Below, in pieces: positions 1-8,902 of a DNA stretch of 64,000 nucleotides. Where the stretch lies: NCBI GenBank assembly GCA_937923575.1, contig CALDUL010000024.1:1-64000 (forward strand), read 5' to 3'. The notes below the pieces were generated by a model. That model made no database searches. It was given only the letters and a program-made list of their open reading frames with translations, and was not told the DNA's origin. Within the stretch, counting starts at the first letter, position 1, and every line of letters begins with the position of its first letter. The DNA is from an uncultured Algimonas sp. (GTDB lineage: Bacteria > Pseudomonadota > Alphaproteobacteria > Caulobacterales > Maricaulaceae). Position numbers and translations under genes: made by a program.

Positions 1-56
1 ATCAGCGCAGCGGAAACCAGACCGGCGAAGGTCTTGATGGAGGATGTCTTTTTCAT
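1..56 (-). CDS. Exported protein, N-terminal fragment (cut by window edge)
   Basis: A minus-strand reading frame starts with ATG at 56 and runs off the left edge, so only about 18 residues are visible. They read MKKTSSIKTFAGLVSAAL: a lysine-rich start followed by a hydrophobic stretch, as in a Sec signal peptide. The ATG is 9 bases beyond the stop of the upstream ILEI-domain gene, so it is probably the next cistron of the DUF4956-CotH-VTC operon. The function cannot be told from this fragment. Confidence 0.6.
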   Translation of the reverse strand, partial: MKKTSSIKTFAGLVSAAL

Positions 57-65
57 GGCGTGCCC

Positions 66-1358
66 CTATGGCGTAATTCGAAAGTAGCCGTAATCACGGA
101 AGGCGGAGACATTCGTATCGAAATAGGCGCGGGCGATGACGTTGGCCTCGTCGTCCAGCGTGACAATGTTCAGTCCGCGCATATTGGGCGACACGTTTTC
201 CCCGTTCACGATGATCGTGGAAATGTCGCCATTGGAAAATCCTGCGCTGGCGACCGTGCCCAGGCCCGGTATGCCATGCTCTGCCGGTTCAATCGAAATG
301 GCGGCCGTGTTGTCGGTCCGGGTCAGTACCGCCTTGCCACCCGCTTTGATGACACTGACATGGGAACCGCGCACGGCAAGATCGGACAGGTCGAGCCCTG
401 CCTCGCGCATCGCGTCCAGATCCGATGGAGCGAAGCGTCCGGCCGCATTGTCCTTGGCTGAGATGACATTTGTATACTCATCATACTGAGCCAGATAGGC
501 GGGAATCATGGGCACGGGCGTACTCACGACTTCGACCGGCAGACGGCCAAAGCGTTGTGCGAACTCGGCTTTCGTCCGTCGTGTCTGGACATAAAAATCG
601 TCCTTGAGCAGCCCTTGGTCTGTAATCATCTTGACACCATTGGCTGTCAGCTCTCCCACCAGCTCTGCCCGTCGAGAATTCCGAAAGCAAAGGCGCGAGC
701 TGTCGCGGCAAATAACAGCGCCGGACGGCACGGGCATCTCTTCGAAATTCGGGCGGTTGGCGGCGTGATAGTCCGCCTCGTCCGCAAACTGCTTTTTCCC
801 GGACCAGGCCAAACCTTGAGCAACAGTCCCCGACAGGCTCACCCGGTAAAGCTCGCCGGAGGGGAGCGACGCGCGCGACATGCAAGACGTCGTTCCGTCA
901 GCATTCGTGCTGGCTTGGGCGTTGGCCATCAGGACCCAGCGCAGATTGACAAAGGGATCGCGTGTGTCGGCTTCCGCGCTCTCGTTGACCTTCAGCGGAA
1001 AGGCGGCTGCCTGCCAGCTCTTGAACGCATCCGTGCCAGAGCAATCTTCGACAAAGACGTTGAGTGCCCCGTTTTCGACAGAAGCGATCGGTACGTCTCG
1101 GCCCGATGCGCCGGCAATCTCGATAGGCTCACCCGACGCGACGACGGCTTTCAGCCGCAGTGGCTTTTCAGAGGCGATGCGTGACAGAAGTGCGTTGATG
1201 CGGGACTGGTAAGGCTTTGCGGCGGGAGCGGCAGTAGCAGCGATAGACGCTCCGTCGGCTTGCACGGCGTCCTGCGCGTGCGCCGTGCCGGCACAGACGA
1301 AAACGACAGCAAGCGCGGCACCAGCGAGCGCACGGTGTTGGAAAGAGACTGTCATCAT
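66..1358 (-). CDS. Secreted protein with C-terminal ILEI-like domain
   Basis: The 430-residue protein has a signal peptide (hydrophobic core, cleavage probably after AHA before QDA). The tracked ORF is longer. I place the start at 1358 because this ATG overlaps the stop of the VTC gene as ATGA, the usual sign of translational coupling. Most of the protein is unfamiliar. The last ~60 residues (IIVNGENVSPNMRGLNIVTLD, then FDTN) resemble the interleukin-like EMT inducer (ILEI/FAM3) domain, a small beta fold found in bacterial secreted and carbohydrate-related proteins. Two CxxxxxC-like clusters could form disulfides in the periplasm. It is the fourth gene of the operon after DUF4956, CotH and VTC, so it may act on the same extracellular process. 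The ILEI call is by eye. Confidence 0.6.
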   Translation of the reverse strand: MMTVSFQHRALAGAALAVVFVCAGTAHAQDAVQADGASIAATAAPAAKPYQSRINALLSRIASEKPLRLKAVVASGEPIEIAGASGRDVPIASVENGALNVFVEDCSGTDAFKSWQAAAFPLKVNESAEADTRDPFVNLRWVLMANAQASTNADGTTSCMSRASLPSGELYRVSLSGTVAQGLAWSGKKQFADEADYHAANRPNFEEMPVPSGAVICRDSSRLCFRNSRRAELVGELTANGVKMITDQGLLKDDFYVQTRRTKAEFAQRFGRLPVEVVSTPVPMIPAYLAQYDEYTNVISAKDNAAGRFAPSDLDAMREAGLDLSDLAVRGSHVSVIKAGGKAVLTRTDNTAAISIEPAEHGIPGLGTVASAGFSNGDISTIIVNGENVSPNMRGLNIVTLDDEANVIARAYFDTNVSAFRDYGYFRITP

Positions 1359-2029
1359 TGGGCGGTCACATCCATGCCAATGACATATTTGGAGTGGCGG
1401 AAAACACGGAACGGCATGTCGCGCATGAAGGCCTGCATCTTGGCGCGCATGGGTGCGGGATATTTGAATTCTGCCACGCAATAGACAGGCGATGCCTGAG
1501 AGGTCTTCGCAGGTGACGGGTAGAGCCGTGTGAAAATCTGATTGGTGTCAATCGTCATGCGAAGCTCGTCTCGCAGCATAAAATACTCGCGGTCATATTC
1601 GACCTGCAATGTCGGCTGCTGTCCAGCGATGGCCGTCAGCGCACCGGCCTTTTGCAGCAATGGCCGGATGGCTTTGAGGTCGCTTGGGTGGATCAGCTCC
1701 GGATTGTCGAGCTTCAGGGACTCCTTGTAGGAGGCCTTGTTGCGCTTGACCTTGTGCTCCAGTGTCAGCTTGCTCAGATCATCGTTATACCAACGAATGC
1801 GGGTTTTGATGCGGTCGGCGATGCCAGACGTGTTGTCGAGATAGTCGTCAAATTCATAGGTGTCGAAATAAACCGATTGCACCCGGCGTGGTGGAAAAGG
1901 CGAGGTCGGATAAAGGCCGTGCTCGTAGAGACGATGCTTGAGCATCATCGCTTGCGGCTGGTCCATGGGGACCTTCATCTCGTAGCGGAACTTGTCCAGC
2001 CGGTCCTTGTTGTCGATCAGGAGAGCCAT
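1355..2029 (-). CDS. VTC-domain (polyphosphate polymerase fold) protein
   Basis: The protein has about 224 residues and is essentially one VTC domain, related to the catalytic tunnel domain of yeast Vtc4. Family-typical basic patches are visible: FRYEMK near the start, SVYFDT, then RIKTRIRWY and LEHKVKR, which in this fold line the tunnel that binds triphosphate or polyphosphate. There are no membrane segments or SPX domain, so it should be cytoplasmic. The tracked ORF starts at 2044. I prefer the ATG at 2029 because a GGAAG ribosome site lies 8 bases upstream of it, while the 2044 ATG has none. It sits between CotH and the ILEI-domain gene. The CotH-VTC-DUF4956 combination recurs in bacteria, but its substrate is not established. 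Confidence 0.8.
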   Translation of the reverse strand: MALLIDNKDRLDKFRYEMKVPMDQPQAMMLKHRLYEHGLYPTSPFPPRRVQSVYFDTYEFDDYLDNTSGIADRIKTRIRWYNDDLSKLTLEHKVKRNKASYKESLKLDNPELIHPSDLKAIRPLLQKAGALTAIAGQQPTLQVEYDREYFMLRDELRMTIDTNQIFTRLYPSPAKTSQASPVYCVAEFKYPAPMRAKMQAFMRDMPFRVFRHSKYVIGMDVTAQ

Positions 2030-2033
2030 AGGA

Positions 2034-4754
2034 TCAGCTTCCATCCTCGATCAGCCCGGCTTCGCGCATCTGGCGCTCGGACAGGCGCTGGCCGTTATAG
2101 ACCCGGCCGTTCACCGTGACCGTCGTGCCTTCCTGGGCACCCGCTTGCGCGAATTCGCCGTCGAAGGTGCAGTCGTTGCACTCCGCGCTCGACACACCGT
2201 ATTCCTGCTTCTTGACATAGGCCATGACTGCCGTGCCGGAGACATCTCGGAAACTGACGTTATCGGCCACGGCTTCGGAACGGTCCTTGCTGACAAGCCC
2301 CAGAACAGCCCCGTCGATGTCGATGCGGCTGGCCGTCAGATAGGATTGCTCGCCGACGGACACCGCCTTGTCGCCGATGTTGTTCATCACGCTGTCCTCG
2401 ACCACCAAGCGCGTACCGGACACATCGATGCCGTCATTGCCGCTATTGATAAAGGTCGAGTTGACGACCCGACCGGTTGAAAAGTCGCTATCGAAGGCAT
2501 CGGCGCGCGCGCCGTCAATGGTGATATTGTCGAGAATGAAGTCCGACTTCACGATGTTCAGCGCGTCCTCGCACTGAGCGTCGATAAAGGCAGAATTGCG
2601 GATCGTGACATCGCTGGCATAGAAGGACAGGCAGCCCGTCATGCCGAAAAAGCCCTGGCGTGTCTGCAGGTTCTGCGTGCCCGTGCCTTGCAGACGCAGA
2701 TGATTGACGATGGACCGTTCGTTCGATTTCGACACGAAAATGCCGCCCCAGATGCCCATTGACCGATAGTCGAGATCACTCTCGATATTCATGATGACCG
2801 GGTCCTCTTTCGTGCCTTCAACCTTGAGGGGTCCGCGCAGCTTTACGAGCGTGCCGGCGCGAAAATTCATGACCGCACCCGGCTGGACGATCATCGTCCA
2901 ATCCTGCGGGAACTCGATACTCTCGGTGAATTCGTGGGGCCCTTTCGCATAGACCACCTTCTTGCCCGCGATATCGACCCACTTGCGGCCTTCGACGCGG
3001 CGAATTGCAGCGATCGTGTCGTCCACGAAACCACGCGGAGAATTGCGCAACTGGGTGAAGACCATGCGTGTGTGCGTTTGCCCATCATAGTCGTAATCGA
3101 CATAGAGCGCACCGCGCGACGCCAGTTCCGCCTTGGTCATGTCCACGGCTATGGTCGCGACCGCATTGGGTGCAATCGGGTCCAGCGACCCCTCCAGTGG
3201 CAGGCGGCGATCTTCGTCGCGGTTACGCGCGCCGTCATAGACGCCAAGCACGGTGATCGGCTTCAGCGTCAGATTACGAAACTCCACGACGGGACCGTCC
3301 TGCTCCAGAAAAGCGAAGGACGACATGTGCAGCGAAATGTCGTTCTGCTCTTGCAGGAAGGCGACGCCCGCTTGCCCGGCGAGCGGCACATTGCGCGCAA
3401 CATTGGTCGGCGCAGCATATCCGGGCGCGCTTTGAACGGCGCCCAGGAACTTCTCCAGGTTCTCAATGAGGTCTTCGGCGACCACCACCTTCTGGTCGGC
3501 GGCCAGGCCTTCCAGCGCGAAGATCGTGCGGATGCGGTCCTGCCGCTCGGACAGATTTGTCTGGAACTCCTCCGACGTCAGCTGCGCATAGATGTCTTCG
3601 GCCGCCATCCCGATATGGTCGAGGAACCTCTCGTCGTCGAGTGCGACCGCCGTGTCGAAGCCGTTGCAGAGTTTGAAGCTCTGTGGCGTGGGAATGTTGT
3701 CGAAGCTGATCGGCTCCAGCAGTCCGCTGATCGGATTGAAGTAAACGCGGCGATTGTGCCAGGTCATGGCGTGGCAGCCGCCCCAGACATTGGTCAGCAC
3801 ATAGAAGCGCGCCAGCCTGTCGTAATCGAACGCGTCGCCGGCCGGAACCTTGCCGTCGAGGAAGTCCCGAAACAGGGCCTGTCCCCGGACCGCGTTGTTG
3901 GTCGGGATCGTGCCTTCGACGAATTTCGCGCGGTTGAAATCCTTGATGCGGCTGTCGCGTTCCCCGACAAAATTGAATCCGCCTGCGCCAGCGGGCGTGT
4001 CGGAATTGTAGTTGATGTTCCACTGATCCCAGAGCGGATCCTCGTCTATGGCAAGCAGCGGTCCGTCGCGGCGATTTTGCGCCTCGATCATCTCTTTGCG
4101 GAAATGCTCCTCCAGCGCCATGATCCCGATCGGGTAGCCGTTGATATAGACATCGACGAATGAGTAGCGCGGCGCGAGAATGTCGTTGGCGCGCATATGG
4201 TCGAGCATCAGCGGCTCATAGGCATAGTTGCGGGTCGTCGGATGCTGCACCGAAAACGACTTCATGCCGAACAGATATCCTCCGGCCCGCGTCTTGATGC
4301 GGAAGGACAGCTTCTTGGGGTGCTCGAGGTGATCGCCCCAGTCACCCTTGAGGCGCAAGGAGACCTTGGACTGTTCCGTCGTGGTCTGGTTTTCCACCGT
4401 GATCGTCGCCTTCACCCAATCGTCATCCTCGGCAACATGGATGGGCCGCGGCATGGCGAGCACGGATTTGCGCTTGTTGTCGAGTTTGGCGATGGAGCCA
4501 TTGTCCATCGAGATGCGCAGCACCGGCAGCTCATCGCGGGAAATATCCTGACGACGCAGATTTGCCCCGGTCAGATGGGCTTCTTTGCGTATGGACGCCG
4601 TCAACGCGCATGCGAGCTCGCCAAGATCACAGGTCCCGTCCACGGCCGGTTCATTGGCGGGACGCTCTGCCGCGCGTTGCTCCAGGCCGCTGGCCAGTGC
4701 AAGCAAGCCCAAACCCAGTGCCATGACAACGAGAAGGGATAACAGTCTTTTCAT
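2034..4754 (-). CDS. CotH-like kinase with C-terminal parallel beta-helix domain
   Basis: The 906-residue protein opens with a signal peptide or anchor (MKRLLSLLVVMALGLGLLALASG) and is presumably exported. Residues ~90-470 match the CotH family: SLRLKGDWGDH, KKLSFRIKTR, DVYINGYPIGIMALEEHF, and FNPISGLLEPISFDN, whose aspartate is in the position expected for metal binding. CotH proteins are atypical secreted kinases; Bacillus CotH phosphorylates spore-coat proteins. Residues ~610-890 form a repeat-rich region with ladders such as NSTFINSGNDGIDVSG, typical of a right-handed beta-helix. The added beta-helix suggests recognition of a surface polymer. It is the second gene of the operon, 58 bases after DUF4956. 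Whether the kinase site is intact cannot be settled by eye. Confidence 0.8.
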   Translation of the reverse strand: MKRLLSLLVVMALGLGLLALASGLEQRAAERPANEPAVDGTCDLGELACALTASIRKEAHLTGANLRRQDISRDELPVLRISMDNGSIAKLDNKRKSVLAMPRPIHVAEDDDWVKATITVENQTTTEQSKVSLRLKGDWGDHLEHPKKLSFRIKTRAGGYLFGMKSFSVQHPTTRNYAYEPLMLDHMRANDILAPRYSFVDVYINGYPIGIMALEEHFRKEMIEAQNRRDGPLLAIDEDPLWDQWNINYNSDTPAGAGGFNFVGERDSRIKDFNRAKFVEGTIPTNNAVRGQALFRDFLDGKVPAGDAFDYDRLARFYVLTNVWGGCHAMTWHNRRVYFNPISGLLEPISFDNIPTPQSFKLCNGFDTAVALDDERFLDHIGMAAEDIYAQLTSEEFQTNLSERQDRIRTIFALEGLAADQKVVVAEDLIENLEKFLGAVQSAPGYAAPTNVARNVPLAGQAGVAFLQEQNDISLHMSSFAFLEQDGPVVEFRNLTLKPITVLGVYDGARNRDEDRRLPLEGSLDPIAPNAVATIAVDMTKAELASRGALYVDYDYDGQTHTRMVFTQLRNSPRGFVDDTIAAIRRVEGRKWVDIAGKKVVYAKGPHEFTESIEFPQDWTMIVQPGAVMNFRAGTLVKLRGPLKVEGTKEDPVIMNIESDLDYRSMGIWGGIFVSKSNERSIVNHLRLQGTGTQNLQTRQGFFGMTGCLSFYASDVTIRNSAFIDAQCEDALNIVKSDFILDNITIDGARADAFDSDFSTGRVVNSTFINSGNDGIDVSGTRLVVEDSVMNNIGDKAVSVGEQSYLTASRIDIDGAVLGLVSKDRSEAVADNVSFRDVSGTAVMAYVKKQEYGVSSAECNDCTFDGEFAQAGAQEGTTVTVNGRVYNGQRLSERQMREAGLIEDGS

Positions 4755-4811
4755 GTCGGTGATCCCTAGTTTGGCGACAGATGTCGCGGATTGGCGCCGA
4801 TGATACGGAGC

Positions 4812-5480
4812 CTAGGTGATGATCCTCGCGTTCTGCGTGGCGATGACACCGACATTCGGGTCGATGGCCTTGAGCGCGGAGGTCGCCGTCGACATCTGCG
4901 CCATGTTGAAGTTGGCCACCTCGACGAGAAGGTCAGTGCCGGCGCCGGATGTGTCGACGCGCTTGATATTTACATCCATACCCAAGCCCATCAAAGCCCC
5001 ATTTACAGCGGCGACATCGACGTCTTCGGCGGCGAACGAGATCTCCACGAAAGTGCTACGCACATTCTTGGCGCCCTTGTTGAAGAAGCCGGTCAGCAGA
5101 ATGCCGATCGAGATGGAAACGAAGCCGACCAATGTCGCGAGAACCTGGTTGGCACCCAGTCCCAGGCCGATCGCGATAGCGACGAAGAGATAGAGCAACT
5201 CTTCCGGCTCCTTGATCGGCGTCCGGAAACGAACGATCGACAGCGCGCCAACGAGCCCGAGGGACAGCGCGATCGACGACTTGATGATCGAGATAATCAG
5301 GATCATCGACGGAATGAGAAGAATGAAGATTGGCAGATACTGACGCGTATCGACCACCAGACGGGTCGAGCGGCTGACGACGAATGTCCAGGCAACAGCC
5401 AGCAGAAGGCCAAGGCCCATATTCCGAATGAGGTCGATAAGCGAAACATCAATCGACGTGTAGGGATTGAGGAAGTCCAT
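4812..5480 (-). CDS. DUF4956 membrane protein
   Basis: The protein has 222 residues. Three or four hydrophobic helices lie in the first ~120 residues (GLGLLLAVAWTFVV, FILLIPSMILIISII, LLYLFVAIAIGLGLG), followed by a soluble C-terminal domain. The signature stretch ALSIVRFRTPIKEPEELLYL identifies the DUF4956 family. Its function is unknown; members are regularly linked to VTC and CotH genes, as here. It is the first gene of the minus-strand operon and its promoter should lie in 5481-5640, where I see no clear motif. Start: the only well-placed ATG before the first helix. Confidence 0.85.
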   Translation of the reverse strand: MDFLNPYTSIDVSLIDLIRNMGLGLLLAVAWTFVVSRSTRLVVDTRQYLPIFILLIPSMILIISIIKSSIALSLGLVGALSIVRFRTPIKEPEELLYLFVAIAIGLGLGANQVLATLVGFVSISIGILLTGFFNKGAKNVRSTFVEISFAAEDVDVAAVNGALMGLGMDVNIKRVDTSGAGTDLLVEVANFNMAQMSTATSALKAIDPNVGVIATQNARIIT

Positions 5481-5640
5481 GGGGGCCAGGCCTGTCTACG
5501 TTATTTTATTGGCGGGCGGCTAAAGGCTTAACCGCGATTTAGCAAATGGTTTATCAGGTGCACAGACGCCCGCGCACCCTCAACCCATTCAATCGGGAAG
5601 CGGGAGAAGCCCCCACATTTTATCGAAGTGTTATGCGGTT

Positions 5641-6324
5641 TTAAGCGCTGCGCTTACGCCTCAGTATCGGAGCCCTAACCTTGACGCTCTGCGCTGCCGT
5701 TTTCGGCGTGACGCTCTCGAAAATGCCAAGCAGAACCCGCTCCAGACTGCTTTCCTCCGCAGCCGCCATAAAATGGTCCACCTCCGAGTCCGAGAGCATT
5801 GTTCCGAGGTGGTTTTCATGAACGAAACGGAACAGCTTACGGCGCTCGGATACCTCGTCCTTGGTCAAACCACCGCGTCGCTCCAGGCCCTCAATACGCG
5901 CTTGCGCGGGCGGACTCTTCATGACCTCGCGCAACAGACTGTCCAGACTGCGCCCCTGGGCGCGTTGCTGTGTGACATAGGTGAGGTGATCGCCCTCGAA
6001 CGACTCGCCCGTGAGGAGTTGCGCCAGCGTCGCAAAGTCTTCGACGCTGAGATCTTCCGAATCCGAGCGCGTATACCACATGCGTGACACAAACTCAGGA
6101 CGTTGGAGATACGCGTGAAAGATTTCGGTCAGCGACTTGCCGGATTGAAAGCTCTCCAGCGCGTCCTCTGCGTGGCGTGGCGGCACCCAGCTATTGTAGA
6201 GCAAGGTGAAGACCGTGTCGAAAAACTCGCGGTGTTCGGCTTTCTCAGCCTCGGATAGTTTTATGGCCTTGCGGGCCGACGCATCGCTCTTTCGCGTTGC
6301 ATCCAAAGTTTTCGATTGAGTCAT
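5641..6324 (-). CDS. Soluble protein with three DUF4214-like helical repeats
   Basis: The 227-residue protein has no signal peptide or membrane segment, a basic C-terminus (RRKRSA) and a predicted all-helical body. Three repeats of ~45-50 residues can be aligned by eye. The first runs FFDTVFTLLYNSW to SGKSLTEIFHAYLQRPEF, the second FATLAQLL to GRSLDSLLREVMKSPPAQAR, and the third LFRFVHENHL to SSLERVLLGIFESVTPK. Each follows the DUF4214 pattern of a helix, a GxSL-type turn and a helix ending near SPxF. DUF4214 units occur in surface-layer, hemolysin-like and glycosyltransferase proteins. Here they form the whole protein, next to a polysaccharide exporter. The role is unknown and the assignment is moderate. 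Confidence 0.5.
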   Translation of the reverse strand: MTQSKTLDATRKSDASARKAIKLSEAEKAEHREFFDTVFTLLYNSWVPPRHAEDALESFQSGKSLTEIFHAYLQRPEFVSRMWYTRSDSEDLSVEDFATLAQLLTGESFEGDHLTYVTQQRAQGRSLDSLLREVMKSPPAQARIEGLERRGGLTKDEVSERRKLFRFVHENHLGTMLSDSEVDHFMAAAEESSLERVLLGIFESVTPKTAAQSVKVRAPILRRKRSA

Positions 6325-6564
6325 AGTGTTACTGCCGTGTCGCCCCGGCCAGCACGCGGTCTGATAGTGTGTATATCATCGTCCCGTGCGCCAGCGGTAG
6401 ATTTTATGTACAATTAAACCGACTGAGCATTTCAGAAAAGCCGGTCCCCTTTCTACTATTGAAAAATGGCCGCATGTAAAGTCTGAATGGGTCCGGCGAT
6501 GACTTTTCGCGTTGATTTTACAGAGAAATACATCACCCACGCGAGCGATCAAAACACATACACG

Positions 6565-8094
6565 TCACGCGCGTATCAGGGGATCCACGCGCGGTTCCGC
6601 GCCCAACACATTCACCATGCCCGTAAAGTAGACATCCTGATGCAAGGGAACCTGAAAGATAAGTCCGTCGAGAATCCTGTGAAGGAACGACATCTCGCCG
6701 GCGACCTCATGCGTCACGCCGGCGTTTAGGAAATAGGTCCCCGGCACAAGGCGATTGACGAAAGGAAAGCTGATCCGGCGGCGCTCGCCCGGTGCGACGC
6801 TGTCCAGCTGGCGATGGCGCGCGCGCGATGTTGTGCCGCCCGCGATCTCGGCTCCGCCAACGGATTTGATCAACATGCCGAAGCCGACAGCCTCCGCGGC
6901 CCGGTCGAACTCGACGTCATAGGTGAATGTGTAATCCCGACCGATGGCGAGCCGGTTGACCCGCTCGCCCGCCGCATTGCGAATAGCGAGGTTCGAAATG
7001 CGTGCGCCTTCGCTGTCATATTCCACGGTTGATTGCGGCAGAAAATCCGGATCGTAGCTTTCCAGCAGCTCGCCCTGTTCGTCCAGCGAGTCGGGCCGGT
7101 CGTCCTGTTGTGGGTCATCCAATCCGTTCTCGTCACCGCCGGACGCCGCCAGCTTTGCACCCTGCTCGAGGATGTCGGCCCGGACGGCGGCGGCCTCTTC
7201 GCCGGTCTTGTTCATCAGCCGTTGGTAGTGGCCGATCACAAGCTTTGGCGAGCCCTGGATCAGCGTCTGCCCCGCATCCAGCAATATGGCGCGCGAGCAG
7301 AGCTGCAGCACGCTGCCCGGCGCATGCGACACAAACAGCACCGTCGCGCCGCGCGCCTGTATCTGCTCGATCCGCGCAAAGCATTTACGCTGGAAGGCCT
7401 CGTCACCCACCGCGAGCGCTTCGTCCACGACCAGCACGTCGGGATCGGAGTTGATCGCCACGGCAAAGGCGAGGCGCACGAACATGCCGGAGCTGTAGGT
7501 CTTGACCGGCTGGTCGATGAACGGACCCAGACCGGCGAACTCGGCAATGCCGTCGAAACGGTCCTCGATCTCGGCGCGGCTCATGCCGAGGATGGTCGCG
7601 TTGAGAAAGACGTTCTCTCGCCCCGTGAATTCGGCATTGAAACCTGCCCCGAGCTCGAGCAGTGCGGCAACGCGTCCGCGCACAGTCACGGACCCTTCGC
7701 TGGGTTGCAGGGTCCCGCAAATCATCTGCAGCAGGGTCGACTTGCCGGAGCCGTTCCGACCGACAATGCCAAGCGTCTGGCCCGGCATGACGTCGAAGCT
7801 GACGCCCTTGACGGCCTCGAAGGGCTTGTGCCGCGTCTGTCCGGGAATCAGCGTTTCCCAGAGCCGATCGGTCGGCTTGGAATACATGCGGTAGGTCTTG
7901 CCGAGATTGCGCACGGAGATCGCGGGAAGCTCTGCAGCGGGCTGGGCTTCCGGCACAGGGGCGCCCATTCCCGCTGGGGCGCCTACATCAGCGGCGACCG
8001 CTTCAGCAGGCGTCACAGCTGTCGGCGCGGGCGGCGCAGGCGGCGTGTCCGACCAGGGCGATGCCACCAATGGCGTAGGGAGATCAGAGGACAT
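6565..8094 (-). CDS. Polysaccharide ABC exporter ATPase (Wzt type, with carbohydrate-binding C-domain)
   Basis: I start at the ATG at 8094 (MSSDLPTPL), overlapping the permease stop by 11 bases; this gives 509 residues. The first ~70 are an unusual proline/alanine-rich low-complexity stretch. The ABC domain follows with Walker A GRNGSGKST, signature YSSGMFVRLAFA and Walker B VLVVDEALAVGDEAF, typical of the Wzt/TagH group that exports O-antigen or teichoic acid. Residues ~340-509 look like a Wzt C-terminal beta-sandwich, which in E. coli O8/O9a binds the terminal modification of the glycan before export. It would power the Wzm-like permease encoded just upstream, moving an undecaprenyl-linked polysaccharide across the inner membrane. 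Confidence 0.88.
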   Translation of the reverse strand: MSSDLPTPLVASPWSDTPPAPPAPTAVTPAEAVAADVGAPAGMGAPVPEAQPAAELPAISVRNLGKTYRMYSKPTDRLWETLIPGQTRHKPFEAVKGVSFDVMPGQTLGIVGRNGSGKSTLLQMICGTLQPSEGSVTVRGRVAALLELGAGFNAEFTGRENVFLNATILGMSRAEIEDRFDGIAEFAGLGPFIDQPVKTYSSGMFVRLAFAVAINSDPDVLVVDEALAVGDEAFQRKCFARIEQIQARGATVLFVSHAPGSVLQLCSRAILLDAGQTLIQGSPKLVIGHYQRLMNKTGEEAAAVRADILEQGAKLAASGGDENGLDDPQQDDRPDSLDEQGELLESYDPDFLPQSTVEYDSEGARISNLAIRNAAGERVNRLAIGRDYTFTYDVEFDRAAEAVGFGMLIKSVGGAEIAGGTTSRARHRQLDSVAPGERRRISFPFVNRLVPGTYFLNAGVTHEVAGEMSFLHRILDGLIFQVPLHQDVYFTGMVNVLGAEPRVDPLIRA

Positions 8095-8902
8095 CGGCAA
8101 AGCCTGCGCGCGTGCGAGAGAAGACGATCCAGCCCAGCACGGTGATGACGATGGCCACAAGCGTATAGACGCCCAGATGCGTCCAGTTCGGAAGCTCACC
8201 CCAGATCAGCACATCGCGAAACGCTTCGATCGGAACCGTCAAGGGTGACAGCACCAGCCACGGCCGCACTTCCGGAGCAAAGCTCTCGATCGGATACAGT
8301 ATGGGTCCCAGAAACAGCAGGGCGGTGACAAGCGGGGCCAGCACCTGGTTGATGTCGCGCAGATAGGTGCCCAGCGCCGCAAACCACCATGCCAGTCCGG
8401 CCAGCAGCAGCACGAGCGGTGCAATCGTGAGCGGTGCCAGCAGGGCCGTCCACGGCAGGCCTTTGGTCACGATAAGCTGAAACACGACGAGGATAAGCAG
8501 TGAAATCAGGAGTTGGAACAGCGCGCTGATCAGCGTCACAATGGGCAGGACGCGCAGCGGAAAAACGACCTTCTTCACATAGTTCACATTGTCCGTAATG
8601 GCAGTGCTGGCGCCGAGCGTGACTTCGGACAGGAAGCTATAGAGCGACAGGCCCGCAAACAGAACAACGGCGAATTCGAACACACCCAGCCCGCCAACGC
8701 TGCCGTCAGTCACTTCCTGCCCCCAACGCACGGCGAACACCTTGGTAAAGATGAAAGTATAGACCACCAGCATAAAGAGCGGCGTCAGAAAGGCCCACGC
8801 CACGCCGAGCAGCGATCCACGATAGCGCTGGGCGACAGCGCGGCGGCTCATTTGCCAGGCAATATTGGCGGACGGCACCCGGTTTGTGATGAAGGAGATC
8901 AT
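8084..8902 (-). CDS. Polysaccharide ABC exporter permease (Wzm type)
   Basis: The 272-residue ABC-2 family protein has six predicted membrane segments and the family's N-terminal pattern RRAVAQRYRGSLLGVAWAFLTPLFMLVVYTFIF. The start is the ATG at 8902, overlapping the upstream gene's TGA as ATGA; the longer tracked start would lie inside that gene. A LGPILYPIESF motif and TVPIEAFRDVLIWGE near the end are typical of O-antigen/teichoic-acid permeases. It forms a transporter with the adjacent Wzt-like ATPase. Coupling with the sulfotransferase-glycosyltransferase fusion upstream and the rhamnose genes points to export of a rhamnose-containing, possibly sulfated glycan. Confidence 0.9.
   Translation of the reverse strand: MISFITNRVPSANIAWQMSRRAVAQRYRGSLLGVAWAFLTPLFMLVVYTFIFTKVFAVRWGQEVTDGSVGGLGVFEFAVVLFAGLSLYSFLSEVTLGASTAITDNVNYVKKVVFPLRVLPIVTLISALFQLLISLLILVVFQLIVTKGLPWTALLAPLTIAPLVLLLAGLAWWFAALGTYLRDINQVLAPLVTALLFLGPILYPIESFAPEVRPWLVLSPLTVPIEAFRDVLIWGELPNWTHLGVYTLVAIVITVLGWIVFSRTRAGFADVL

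Noticed and set aside
2934-4163. 409-residue plus-strand ORF
   Set aside because: Antisense to the CotH gene; compositionally a shadow frame.
6487-6729. 80-residue plus-strand ORF at the 3' end of the Wzt gene
   Set aside because: Its second half is antisense to the Wzt C-terminal domain and no motif or ribosome site supports it.
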